Origin: Metridium senile
Lineage: Eukaryota > Cnidaria > Anthozoa > Actiniaria > Metridiidae
Direction of reading: 5' to 3'
DNA length: 64,000 bases
Assembly: GCA_949775045.1 (NCBI GenBank)
Contig: OX459107.1
Location: forward strand, 14,575,679-14,639,678
Part shown: piece after piece, positions 41,393-54,000 of the stretch
How positions within the stretch are numbered: the stretch's first letter is position 1
Layout: every line of letters starts with the position of its first letter
Program-made: the position numbers and the translations under genes
Notes under the pieces: generated by a model
What the model was told of the DNA's origin: nothing
The model's input: the letters and a program-made list of their open reading frames with translations, nothing else
Database searches by the model: none

Positions 41393-41545
41393 AACGTTAG
41401 CCTGCGTGGCGGCTCTAGGGTTTGGGAAGAGAAGGGGAGGGAAGGGGGAAGAAGGGAGCTGAGAGCTCTTTATTCCTTCCCTCCTCCCCACCGCCCCTCC
41501 CCTCCCCCTCTCTCCCCTAAAGAGCCGCCACGCAGGCGTTACAAC
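41393..41545. mobile_element. GC-rich foldback MITE
   Basis: Ends AACGTTAGCCTGCGTGGCGG and inverse (CCGCCACGCAGGCGTTAC). The interior is purine-rich then pyrimidine-rich (GGGAGGGAAGGGG / CCCCTCCCCTCC). Confidence 0.85.
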
Positions 41546-41564
41546 GCATATAGGAGCCCCTCCC

Positions 41565-41795
41565 AGGGGGGGGGGGGGGTGCATGTTACCTTGATCTTTT
41601 TGCATTTTCTCCCTTGTTCCCCATAAGTAAAATAACTGTTTCCCTGAAATGTTTTACCTTATGTTCCCATGATCTCCAAAACCTATTGTTTTATCATATT
41701 TTGTTCCCTTGTTCCCTGAAAATAATTTGGCAGTATCCCTTGTTCCCTTAAAATAAATGTTCCATTGCTCCCTAAAACCCCTGGGAGGGACTCAT
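41565..41795. mobile_element. GAGCCCCTCCCAGG repeat, copy 1
   Basis: About 230 bp, with ends GAGCCCCTCCCAGG and CCTGGGAGGGACTC. The interior repeats CCCTTGTTCCC words. Copy 2 is at 55362-55628. Confidence 0.85.
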
Positions 41796-42001
41796 ATAGA
41801 TTGTTTATTGGAGGAGAGATGCGAGACCATGGAGACAGTGAGTCGTTGTGTCATAATTACCATATCACATTACCAATTCAACAGCACGCATTGCAAACAT
41901 AAGCTGAGTCACGACTGTATCTCTCGTTAACCCTCACAACAACAGTACCAACTACATAGATCTCTTTCATACGTCTCTAAACAGAACTCTAAAAGCCGAC
42001 A

Positions 42002-45000
42002 ATGAATTCGCTTGGAGTGCTTGTCGTTGTGTTGGCGAACCTTGTATCCCTGGTGGAAAATCTCCCGATACGCATTGTCGGTGGGAAACACCACAACGAA
42101 GGAAAACTTGAAATCCTTCATGAAGGAAAGTGGGGGGAGATTTGTGACCATGATTGGAATTTAGCAGGAGCTCGTGTTGCTTGTCGTATGCTGGGTTTTC
42201 CCGACGCAGAGAGATATACATATGGGTAAGTATATAGCTGTACTGTATATCATTCTATATCATCAAGGTAGTCGTACCTATTATCACGCACATCTTATCA
42301 TCTTGCTTTTCGTAAAAAATAATATATACTGCTTCAAAATCAATTAAAACAATTATTGCTGCTTATTCTGTTGCAACTAACCTTTTTGGTCCACTCTTTG
42401 CAATAAACTCTTATGCAGAAATATATTATTTTTTACGAAAAGCACGACTAAAAGGTACGACTAAACGGTACGACTACCTTATTACCATGCCAATAAATCC
42501 ATAGTGGCATAGGTTTGGTGCGCTGAGGTCTGTACTAATCAGTACCCTGCTGGCAGATGAGTTGTTATTTCTTCGCAAAACAACGTGAAAAATCTTTCAG
42601 TGCTAGCAGGGTAGGACTAATAATTATATTCGTGAATCGAAACACGATTTCAGATATTGGTTAATTTGCGACTGTTTTGAGGTTCGACCCGTGGGTCAAG
42701 TGGATTGCACTGGGTTGGGAAGCGTTGTGTGACAATGTTACGTGGGGGATCGCGGTATCATATCACGGTACGTATTCGGCCAGTCTTTGCTCGGTATCGC
42801 GGTAAATAAAATTGATCTGCTCGGTCTAGGTAAATCTTTTGAACCAAGTCTGTACGGTAGACCAAGCTCCATGTGGCAAGATAACTTTGCCCTAAATTCA
42901 GAGTAATTTTTGAAGTTTGTGGAATTAAACTTCAGAATTCGCAAGCGATAAACGTTTTAAGTCGCGGTATACGAAAATTGACCAATTGCAAGTTTTAAAA
43001 TCACGGTATTGCGGTATGGAACGATATCTAAGTCGCTACCTCGCTCGCCGGGATTCCATGTTAAAAGACTCAAATGTCCCGAAATTGTGACTGACAGAAA
43101 ATAGCAGGATATACTTTTGAGGGTCTGTTGACTTTTCAGTGCGTTCGATTTTTTTCTTTCCGGTTGAATTTATGTATTTTTGTCTGTTGTGTCTGTTCTA
43201 TCTGTCTATTTCTCTAGTGACTGGTGGGGTCGTGGCACAGGGTATTTCTGGCTGGACGATGTCCAATGCAAAGGAACTGAGAAGAGCCTGGACCTGTGTA
43301 AGCATAAACAATGGGGAAGGTGTAATTGCAGAAGAGGTGAATTAGCTGGAGTTATATGCAAGGAACCTGACTCTAAACGTACCATTTATCCATCGCCTTC
43401 GAACTTTAGTCAAGGGGTACGTAGCAACCTCGTTCCCAGGGCCCTCTTCCTTCGCTTTTCCGCCCCACCCAAAAGCTAAGGGAGAGGGCCCTGGGAACGA
43501 GGTTGGGGTACGTAGTACATCATTATCACAAGAAGCGCGCGCAGTGCATGTATGTATGTACTTACGTGATTTTCTTGTTATTTGTGACAAGCTAGCGCCT
43601 TTATTATTATCATCATCATCATTTTATGCCTTTATCGTTATCATCATCATATCACCACCTTTATCATAATAATCATCATCATTTTATGCCTTTATCATCA
43701 TCATCATCATATCACCACCTTTATCACAATCATCATCATCATTTATTACCACCTTTATCACAATCATCATCATCATGTATTACCACCTTTATCATAATCA
43801 TCATCATCATGTATTACCACCTTTATCATAATCATCATCATCATTTTATGCCTTTATCATCATCATCATCATATCACCACCTTTATCACAATCATCATCA
43901 TCATTTATTACCACCTTTATCATCATCATCGTCATTTTATGCCTTTATCATCATCATCATCATCATCATCATTTATTACCACCGTTATCATCATCATCAT
44001 CATCATCATTTTATGCCTTTATCATCATCATCATTTATTACCACAGTTATCATCATCATCATCATCATCATTTTATGCCTTTATCATCATCATCATTCTC
44101 ATTCTCATTCTCATCCAATTATTGTTGTCACCACCACCGGGCCATCATTTAATACTTGTATCATCATCATCATCATCATCATCATTACCATCATCATCCT
44201 CATCATCACTATATATATCCATCTTTAAAATATGCTATTTCTCTAGATTATCGATCTCTCTGTCCGTTTGTATGGCCCCCTTCGTGTGGGGTACATAAGC
44301 GAGGGGTTGTTCCAGGTAAACGTCAATGGCCAGTGGGGTTCTGTGTGTTCACATGGATGGACGGACTTCAACGCTAGAGTCGCGTGTGGCATGCTGGGAT
44401 ATGTGGGTGCAGTCAAAACACCATTTAAGGTCAATGGTCTCAAGTAAGTACATATTTATCAGTCGAAACATAAGCTCATCTGAAAACTCTGTTGAACTTG
44501 CGCTATAGAAAAAAGTGTTTTTATTATTATTGTTAATAGACTTATATATAAAATTCACGAATAATTAATGAGAATTATACCAAAGAAATAACGTCCGTGA
44601 CGAGTTCTGTAAATCTCATACAGATTTCGTCCGGATTTGCATAAGTTTCAACTTGAATTTTCTCGGCCAGATTTACTTTTATCTTGACAATTTTAGTAAA
44701 ATATGAAAGAACTAATGTTTGAGTTTCATATGTATACTATACAATATTCGCGTCTTATCTGTATGAGATATACAATGGCTCGTCTTTGACTCGCCAGTGT
44801 ATATCTCATACGTATACAGATTGGCTGCTCATATATTATATATACACCTATTTCAAAAATCGTTGTCGTAATCAAAACTACAGTCCACACTCTGAAGCCC
44901 GCTAAGGGTGTCTGTAATATCAACATAATTTGAGATTTATATAAGACGCATTTTCAAGAAATATTTGTATTTATATCTACCACTGCAACAGCTTATTATG

Positions 45001-48000
45001 TATATATATTTCTCAAACTCATTAATAATTCATTATCTCAGGGACCAATTACAACTTTGTATTTCAGTCACGTGCATAGGTCTTGATACACCGATCAAAC
45101 ACTGATCAAGACACTGATCAAGTCACTGATCAAGACACTGTATAAATTAGCTTAAAAGTAATTTCTCATTCATCCCAATTTACTCTTTTTTTTCTTTATT
45201 CCACTGCTATCTCCTTTTTTACCTGTCATGCCTGTTTATTGACCTACCTACCTAACTAATTGCCTAACATTTTATTTTTATTTTATATTTATTTTTTATT
45301 TTATTTTGGACGTCCTGTGACTCGAACCGGGAACCTCTGGCTTGCAATTCTAATGATTTACCAACTAAGCTAATAACGAATTCGTTGAAAGTTTTGGGTT
45401 GATGTTATATATTATTGATGTTTTGCTCAGAGGGTGATACTAATTATTTGATAAAAAGTTCAAAATGTTTTATTTAGTGATTTGTTTGAGAAGCCATATC
45501 AAAAACTTGTGCTTCGTGTTTGATCAGGGGCTCCAAACACCTCGAAACGGATAAAAGCACTCGGCCTGCGGCCTCGTGCTTTCATCCGCTTCTCGGTGTT
45601 TGGATCCCCTGATCAAACACTCGCACTCGTTTTTGATCTATTACATAACACAAGCACGTACAACCAAAATATGCTATGAATAAATCGATGACAAGAGAAG
45701 AAATACCGAAATCCTTTGCAAGCTTCAGAGTGTGGACTGTGGCTTTTATTGCGACAACGATTTTTTAAATAGGTGTATTACATACATACAACATCTATTA
45801 CGTCATGTTTTTGTTTGTCCAATCAGTCCAGAGAACATCACATATTTGATGAGCAACCTCATATGCTCCGGTCGAGAATCATCGCTGGTAGAATGCGAGC
45901 ACCAAGGATGGGGGCCGATGAAATGCCCTGGGGGAACCCCTGTGACTCTTGTTTGCCGTCGATCCACAATGCTCAAGGTAATAATACTGCGGTTTTCGAC
46001 TTTCTGCGAACTCAGACATTACAACGGCTGGTTGTAAAATACGTTTTTGGCTGCCGTAAATCAAAGACATAAAAGGAGCCGAGTAATTAGCAGCAGCCGA
46101 AAAAGTATTTCATAACTAGACGTTAAGATGTCTGAGTTCGCAGAAAGACAAAACCCGCGGTAAAACACTTTCATGTATATCCACATATTCACAAGGCCAT
46201 TCATTGCAATAACAACCATAAGTTTATATCTCTCACCCCCGTATGCAAATTGCCCATTTCAGACCACGTGTCATTCCCTTGAGAATTGTTCTTTTATCAT
46301 GAACGTGTTATATCATTTACATGTGAAAGAAACAATTCCCAAGGGTAGCATCAAGTGATCTTAAATGGGACAACAAACAAGGAAGTTTTAACTTTAAAAA
46401 GTTTGAATGCATGCATATTTCGTAAACCGAAAGACAGCAATAGACGGCCTTTTCACCAACAACCTCAGTCTCGATATTTAAAATAAAAACTAACGCAAGT
46501 AAGGCCCTGGTTATATGGGAGAAAGTCGTCTCGGGCACCCGAGATAGCCCTTTCCCCGAGACAGCTTTATAGAACGTTCACAAGATAAGAAGTAAAGATT
46601 TGAACCCTGGGAACACAGGAGGCCCGCATCAAATCTGCAAGGCTAAAGTCGACTGCAGGCTAAACTCGCATGCACTTTTGTACTCTTTCAAGCACTTAAT
46701 GAGAGATTCCACCATTTCGCTCGTCCAAGCCCACTTCTGGACGCCATTTTGTTTTCGCTGGAGCTATATATTGCGAGCATGCGCGTTTGCCCTTAGTTCG
46801 AGTTGTCTCATCCCGGGTAGGCGGGATATGCGTTTATATGAGAAAAACATGTCCCGCCTTCTAGGGTTACCCTACCTGCCGAGACGAGATATCTCGCCCC
46901 CCGAGTTGTCTCGCCCAACCGAGATGAGAAATTTTCGGGTGCCCGAGACAACTTTCTACCATATAAACATGGCCTAATTATCGACGCCATCCAGCGTCAT
47001 TTTCAAGAGTACATGTAATCTTGACGCGCTGGATGGCGTCGAAACGTCGATAAAATTTAAATCAAACTTACTTGCGTTAGTTTTTATTTTAAATAAATTT
47101 GCGTGTGTTATAATTGTCAGTTTTATAATGTGTGTACATTGAAGTAAATTATTGTCAAGTTGTTTGTTCATATAAATAATAATGACTAAGCATTTCCATG
47201 ATGAATTTCAATATATACAGCTATTTTAAAAACGTTGATTACTGAATAGTGCATTCCAAGACCAAAGGGCATTGTGGGTCTCATTAATTCGTAATAAATA
47301 ATACATTTGCAGCGATGTAGTTTACTCTCCATAACTAGCTCGTATATTGTTTTGAATGGATCCGGAATGCACTAAGAATAAAATAACTTATTATTATACA
47401 GCCGATCTCGAAAAGGTTGTCCACCTGAAAAGACATATGTACTTAAAGAAATATCACGTGACTCATTATATATTCACTTTCCACGCGTGTAGAAAGTCAG
47501 GTACTTCTAGCGAGGGAAGATACTGCTTGTTTGAATTCACCGCCATATAATACTTTCAAACGCAGGATCCCAAACGCACCTGACTTTCTACACGCGCGGA
47601 AAGTGAATATATAGTGAGTCCCGTGATATTTCTTTTAGTATATATGTCTTTTCAGCTGGACAACCTTTTCAAGATCGGCTGTATATATATTTTACTTTAA
47701 ACAATATTGAATAGCCCAGGATTTTGTTCTTGGAATGCACTATTCACATGCAATGCAGTATTCAGTATTCTTTCGTATTCTACGTTTTGAAATATCTGTA
47801 ATTGTGTTTTTCTTCAGCATCCTGAGATACGCCTACGTGGTTCGTACCGATCGTATGAAGGAAGAATCGAGGTGAAGTCAAAAGAGAAAAAAGAGGAGCT
47901 ACACTGGGGCACTGTCTGTGACGATGAGTTTGATCTGATCGATGCTAATGTCGCATGCAGGACTCTTGGCTTGGGGACAGCATCGAGAGTATTCACTAAT

Positions 48001-51000
48001 GCAAGGTTTGGACAAGGAGTTCGAAGGGTAAGTGTTCTTTGATTACTGCATTACCTAGGAATGATATAGTTTGTGTACGTTACTCTAGTCCTTTCGGGGG
48101 AGGGGTGGGATACATGTTAGCATAGAGTATTCACTAATGCAAAGTTTGGACAAGGTGTTCGAAGGGTAAGTGTTCTTTGATTACTGCATTACCTAGGAAT
48201 GATATAGTTTTTGTACGTTACTCTAGTCCTTTCGGGGGAGGGGGGGGGGGTACATGTTAGCATCGAGAGTATTCACTAATGCAAAGTTTGGACAAGGTGT
48301 TCGAAGTGTAAGTGTTCTTTGATTACTGCATTACCTAGGAATGATATAGTTTTTGTACGTTACTCTAGTCCTTTCGGGGGAGGGGGGGGGGGGGGTACAT
48401 GTTAGCATCGAGAGTATTCACTAATGCAAAGTTTGGACAAGGTGTTCGAAGTGTAAGTGTTCTTTGATTACTGCATTACCTAGGAATGATATAGTTTTTT
48501 CATTGAAGCGAGACGAACGTTGAGCTCGCAGTGATAGAAACACGTGAATAATTGTCTTGCGCGGTGTAAAAAGGTCTCTATCATTGCAAGCTCAACGTTC
48601 GTCTCTCTTCAATGCAAAGGCCAGGCTACCTTTCAAGATGGCGCAGGGAACTGTGAAGGAGACTATTGTGTCTTATACACCTATTTCAATAATCGTTGTC
48701 GCAAACAAAGCCACAGTCCACACTGTGAAGTCTGCAAAGGATGTCGGTATTTCTTCTATTGTTATCAATATATTCGTAGCATATTTTGGTTGTACGTGTT
48801 TGTGTTATATGACCATAACAAGTTGTTGTTGTGGCAGATATAAATATAAATATTTATTTAAAAAACGGTCAATAAATTACAAATTAAGTCCATGTAACCG
48901 ACACCCTTTGCAGGTTTCAGAGTGTGGACCGTAGCTTCGGCTGCGACAACAATTTTTGAAATAGTAGGTGTATGTTTGATTTTGATAGATATACAGGGAC
49001 GACGTGCAATGTACGGGATGGGAAAAAAGCTTTTTGGATTGCAGTTACAAGGACAGAACTGATTGTACGCACTATGAGGATGTCAGTGTTCGATGTAACG
49101 CACCAAAACCACACTTGAATAAGGTAATATCTTGTAGGTATTATGATGGTGATGATGGTTATGATGATGACTATGATGACGATGCCGGTTGGATGATGAT
49201 CATGGTAATGATAATGATGGTGATATAGAGATTATTATTTGGTTTTATAGGATTTTGCACACTGATAAAAATCGTATCACACATGTCCGGTAATGATATT
49301 GAGCAATTATTGGATGAGGTTGAGTATGATATCGTAAATTATCAAGACCGAGGTCTGTGTTATCTGCCGAAGCCTCCGGCTGGCTGAGGCAGATAATACT
49401 GACTCGAGGTCTTGATAATTTAAGATATCATGCAAAAACCGAATTCAATAATTGTTTTATTATACATTTTTTAAAGTAAAAGTACAATTATAATCAGGTA
49501 AAAGAGACAATAAGCAAATCTCGCTGCCATTTTCACATCAACTCCCTGAGAACGGAGAGAGCCTGGGAACTTGACAGTGATTATAACTACAGATAATGCA
49601 ATTATCACTGTCAAGTTCACATGCTATTCAGATTTAGCCGTGTGCTCTCAGCCAATCAGATTCAATGTAGTTAGTAAAATGTATAATAATACTTTTTATC
49701 ACACATGTCTATGTTTTTAACGTTTTGAAATAGTTTCTTGATTTAAAACACTGTATGTTAATGTAATAAACAGATTATAATCTGATAAATGTTAAAATGA
49801 TAAATGTTAAATGTTAATTAAAATACACGGGCGATTGGAGATATAACATTAATCTTCTAGTGTTAAATTGATCTCGATATCCCACACGTTTGCTGCGCGC
49901 TCACTCATGAGATATCAAGTTGCATTGAACACGTACTCAAAGATAAATTTCATATCGCCGCACGCCCGTGTATGTACACCTAATTCAAAAAAGGTTGACG
50001 GGGCGAACGGCGATTGGCGATTGGTGATTGGCGATTGCGGGACTGTGGATAATACGAATTTTTTCTTATTCTATTCTAAATTACCCAAACATCGTTAAGC
50101 AATGACCTTAGATGGATGTCTCGAAGGTTTCGCTGAACGGTGGAGGCATTGTTTGGGTAATTTAGAAACGAATAAGAAGGAATTCATATTACCCATCGCC
50201 AATCACCAATCGCCAATCGCCATTCGCCCCGTCAACCTTTTTTGAATTAGGTGTATGTATTAATCTCTATATAAGATTATAATAACAACTATATATACCA
50301 TTATACTATACATATCGTGAACATCTTCGTTATAGATTCGTCTGGTAGGAGGTAGAAATACAATGGAGGGATACGTCGAAATGCATGACGGGACCAAATG
50401 GGGTGCGATTTGTGGCGATGGATGGGGTATCGAAGAAGTAGTCGTCACGTGTCGACAGTTGGACCTGGGGTTCGGTCTGAGACCCGTGAAAGGCAAATAT
50501 AACTTTGGTTTGTCAAGCGTAAAGATAGAATATTCACATATGGACTGTTCGGTAAGCTTTAGTAGAACTTGAAACATTTGAAACAGCTAGGACGATCTGT
50601 TTCATGACGGTAATGATGATGATAATGATGATGATGATGATGATGATGATGATAATGATGATGATAATGATGATGATAATGATGATGATAATAATGAGGA
50701 TGATAATGATGTTGATAATGATGTTGATCATGATAATGATGCTGATATCGATATGTTGATGATGGTGATGATGATGATGGTGATAATGATGATGATGGTG
50801 ATGACGACGATGATGACGATGATACTGATGATTATTATGGTGATGGGGATGATGATAATGATGCTGATCGATATGTTGACGATGATAATGGTGATGGTGA
50901 TGATGATGATATTAATTCTGGTGATGCATGATGATGATGATCATGCATGATGATTATGATTCCGGTTATAATGATGATGATGATGATGATGACGATGATC

Positions 51001-54000
51001 CTGATGACAATTATGGTGATGGTGATGATGATGATATGATGATGATGGTGATAATGATGATGACAATGATGATGATGCAGGTATTGTTTGATGTAAGAAC
51101 GCCAGGGAAAGGATGGAACAACATCGAAAAGCTCCTGGGTGTCGATACACAACAGTCAAGACGTATGATGATGGACAAAACAGCCCTACAGCAACTGATT
51201 AGAGTTCGCTTTACAACACCAACCAATCAGAAGCGCCCCAAGGCCGACAATGTGCCTCGTGGGAAAAGATGATGATGATGATGATGATGATAACTGAAGT
51301 GGTTATGATGTCAGTGATCATCATGTTAATGATCATGATAATACTAATAGATCTTGTCACAGTTCCGTTCAGTGACCACGAATAATATTTCCATTTCGAG
51401 GTTCGCGTTGTTGCGCATAGCAAAACTATCATATATCATGCCGCAACAACACGAACCTCGACTTGGAACTATCATTCGTGGTCACAGGACGGAACTGTGA
51501 AAATAACTATTATAGTGATGATGACGATGATCGATCATGCATGATTACGATCGATCTTGGATAATAACGATAATGATGATGACAAGATGATGATGATGAT
51601 GATGATTATAAGATGATAATTATGAAAATGGATATAATTATAAATCATATTTTCCCAGCTCAATGAGATATCCCTATTCCACTGTTCCCGTGCGATAAAG
51701 CCTGTCTGTAAAAGTTCATTGAGAGCTGGAGTATACTGCGCCAAAGGTACGTTGTTCTTGCGTTAACTTGCGTAACATTACGTGACACTGACATGCAGGC
51801 CTTATCTTTCTGATCTGTTATTTGTTTTTCCTTTCCGCGGAGACTCGTGACATTTTTACTAACAGTTCTTACGTTTTTATACGTAGCTTTACCTGATCTA
51901 GTGGTTAACGTAGAAGCGCTAGAACAACACGTACGAATCGACGCGATACCGTTAAACTACCTGCGATGCTCTTACGAAGAGAATTGTCTTGGAGCAAGTG
52001 CTCGCCAACAGTGGCACGAAAACCGCCTTTACGTGCGTAGGCTGTTGCGTTTCACGACACGTATCGAGAACCGTGGCCTTGCGTCTTTTGTACCTGACGT
52101 TCCGCGTTCAAAATGGCAATGGCACGAGTGTCATGCGCACTATCACTCCATGGAAGTGTTTAGTTCATATGATTTGATAAGTAAGTACATAGATTACTGC
52201 GTGGCAATTCTTACGTTAACGCAAACACTAATACACTCATGCAGACAAAACGATTTGAAGTTGAAGTTAATATTACTGTAAATATCTGTGTAACAGGCCT
52301 TACATTTACGTAAACACTTATGCAAGCAAAACGATTTGAAGTTGAAGTTAACATTACTGTAAATATCTGCGTAACAGGCCTTACGTTTACGTAAACACTT
52401 ACGCAAGCAAAACGATTTGTAGTTGAAGTTAACATTACTGTAAACAACTGCGTAAAATTTATTTGCGTTACGTGTTTTAAAGTTGAAGTTTACATTACTG
52501 TAAATATCTGTGTAACAATCCACTCGGTTTGAAGTTGAAGTTAACATTATTGTACACATCTGGGGCCGGCTGTACGAAGCCTGAACAGCACTAATAAGAT
52601 AAGCTGGAAAATCCCGCTGAAGACAAAGTTTGACCTTATGCTTCTTGAATTCATATCATCCATAATACATTTCGGGCTTGGTATGCAACCGGCAACATGC
52701 GACCTTCGCTGATACTAAATTTATTACTGTATATATACCGACTAGACGTACAACCGTATACCAATCTTAAGTCTTTTAATGAGCAGCTCTTAATTTATTA
52801 TTATAATTTCTTTTTAACTTCTTTTGCAACTAGTGACATGCACCTGTTCTTGGATTACTAGTTGCCGCTGCTCATAATGTAGGCCGTAATGCAGTAATTT
52901 ACTTTGTAACTTTTTTCTAAGTTATATTATTATGTTTTACATGGATGGCTAGGTTATAGGTGTAATTTAGCTTCCTGCGCAGGCAACTCCTGAGTCCGAG
53001 AGTGAGTTTCGTGAGTCTGGGGTTCCTGTGTTGAAAATTCGAAGACGTCGAAGTCTGGTGACGAGCGGACATTCCACAACTCTGTTGAAAGTGTAAAAAA
53101 TAAATAAATATGTGTCAATATTTCAGATAAAGATGGCATGAAGATAGCAGCTGGACACAAAGCAAGCTTCTGCCTTGAAGACACTGTTTGTGACAATGGT
53201 ATCCATAGATACTTCAACTGTACTGATGGGGGTCCCCAGGGGGTTTCTGTTAACTGCTATGACGTTTACAAGTGGAATATTGATTGCCAGTGGATTGACG
53301 TCACAGATTTCCCGTATGGGGCCTTTTATCTGCGGGTGGTTGTCAACCCAAACAGAAGAGTCCCTGAGTCGAATTATTTGAATAACATTGCCAAGTGTGA
53401 ACTGAATGATTATGGCAACTTTGCAACCGCTTCGAATTGCCGTCTGGGTATGTTGGGAAAGAAGGTCATCATCATCAGTATAATTATCATCATCACCATC
53501 ATCATCATCACCATCATCATCATTACCATCATCATCATCACCATCATCATCATTACCATCATCATCATCACCATCATCATCATCACCATCATCATCATTA
53601 CCATCGTCGTCATCATCATTATCACAATCATCATTATCATCACAACTATCATCATCACCACCATCATCATCATCACCATCGTCGTCATTGCCATTATCGT
53701 CATCATCATTACCATCGTCGACATCACAATATCACCATCATCATCACAATTGTCACAATTATCATCATCACCAATATCATCGTCGTCAATACCATCATCG
53801 TAATCATCATTATCACAATCATCATTTAATATCATCGTCATCATTACAACTACCATCATCATCACCATCGTTGTCATTACCATTATCGTCATCATCATTA
53901 CCATCATCGTCATCAGTATCACCATCCTGATCATCATCATCATTACCATCCTCATCATCATTATCACCATCATCATCATCATTATCATTACCATCGTCGT

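Larger units (their letters stand above)
40296..42001. other. Divergent intergenic region FAM204A / LOXL
   Basis: Contains the presumed FAM204A promoter, a palindrome around 40430-40505 (GGGTTCCAGAG / CTCTGGAACCC), inverted CAGTCATTTGAAAAAACA arms at about 40556 and 40930, one copy of the AACCTCGTTCCCAGGGCC-type end (41090-41115), and the two elements listed separately. A 115-codon ORF at 40413-40760 starts inside the palindrome and has no family resemblance. Confidence 0.5.

Noticed and set aside
45308..45373. Functional tRNA gene on the minus strand
   Set aside because: A- and B-box-like words are present, but the acceptor, D and T stems do not pair properly.
46600..46977. 125-codon ORF
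   Set aside because: Lies entirely inside a MITE and ends in its terminal inverted repeat.
51076..51275. Additional LOXL exon (VLFDVRTPGKGWNN...)
   Set aside because: The frame does not resemble SRCR. The expected SRCR4 second half is found in 51659-51746 with correct phase.
53100..53300. Loss of the LTQ lysine in the lysyl oxidase domain (IHRYF where LOXL2 has IQKNY)
   Set aside because: Counting back 36 residues from the conserved tyrosine shows that the LTQ lysine is the one in GHKASF, which is present. The Lys/Arg difference is elsewhere.
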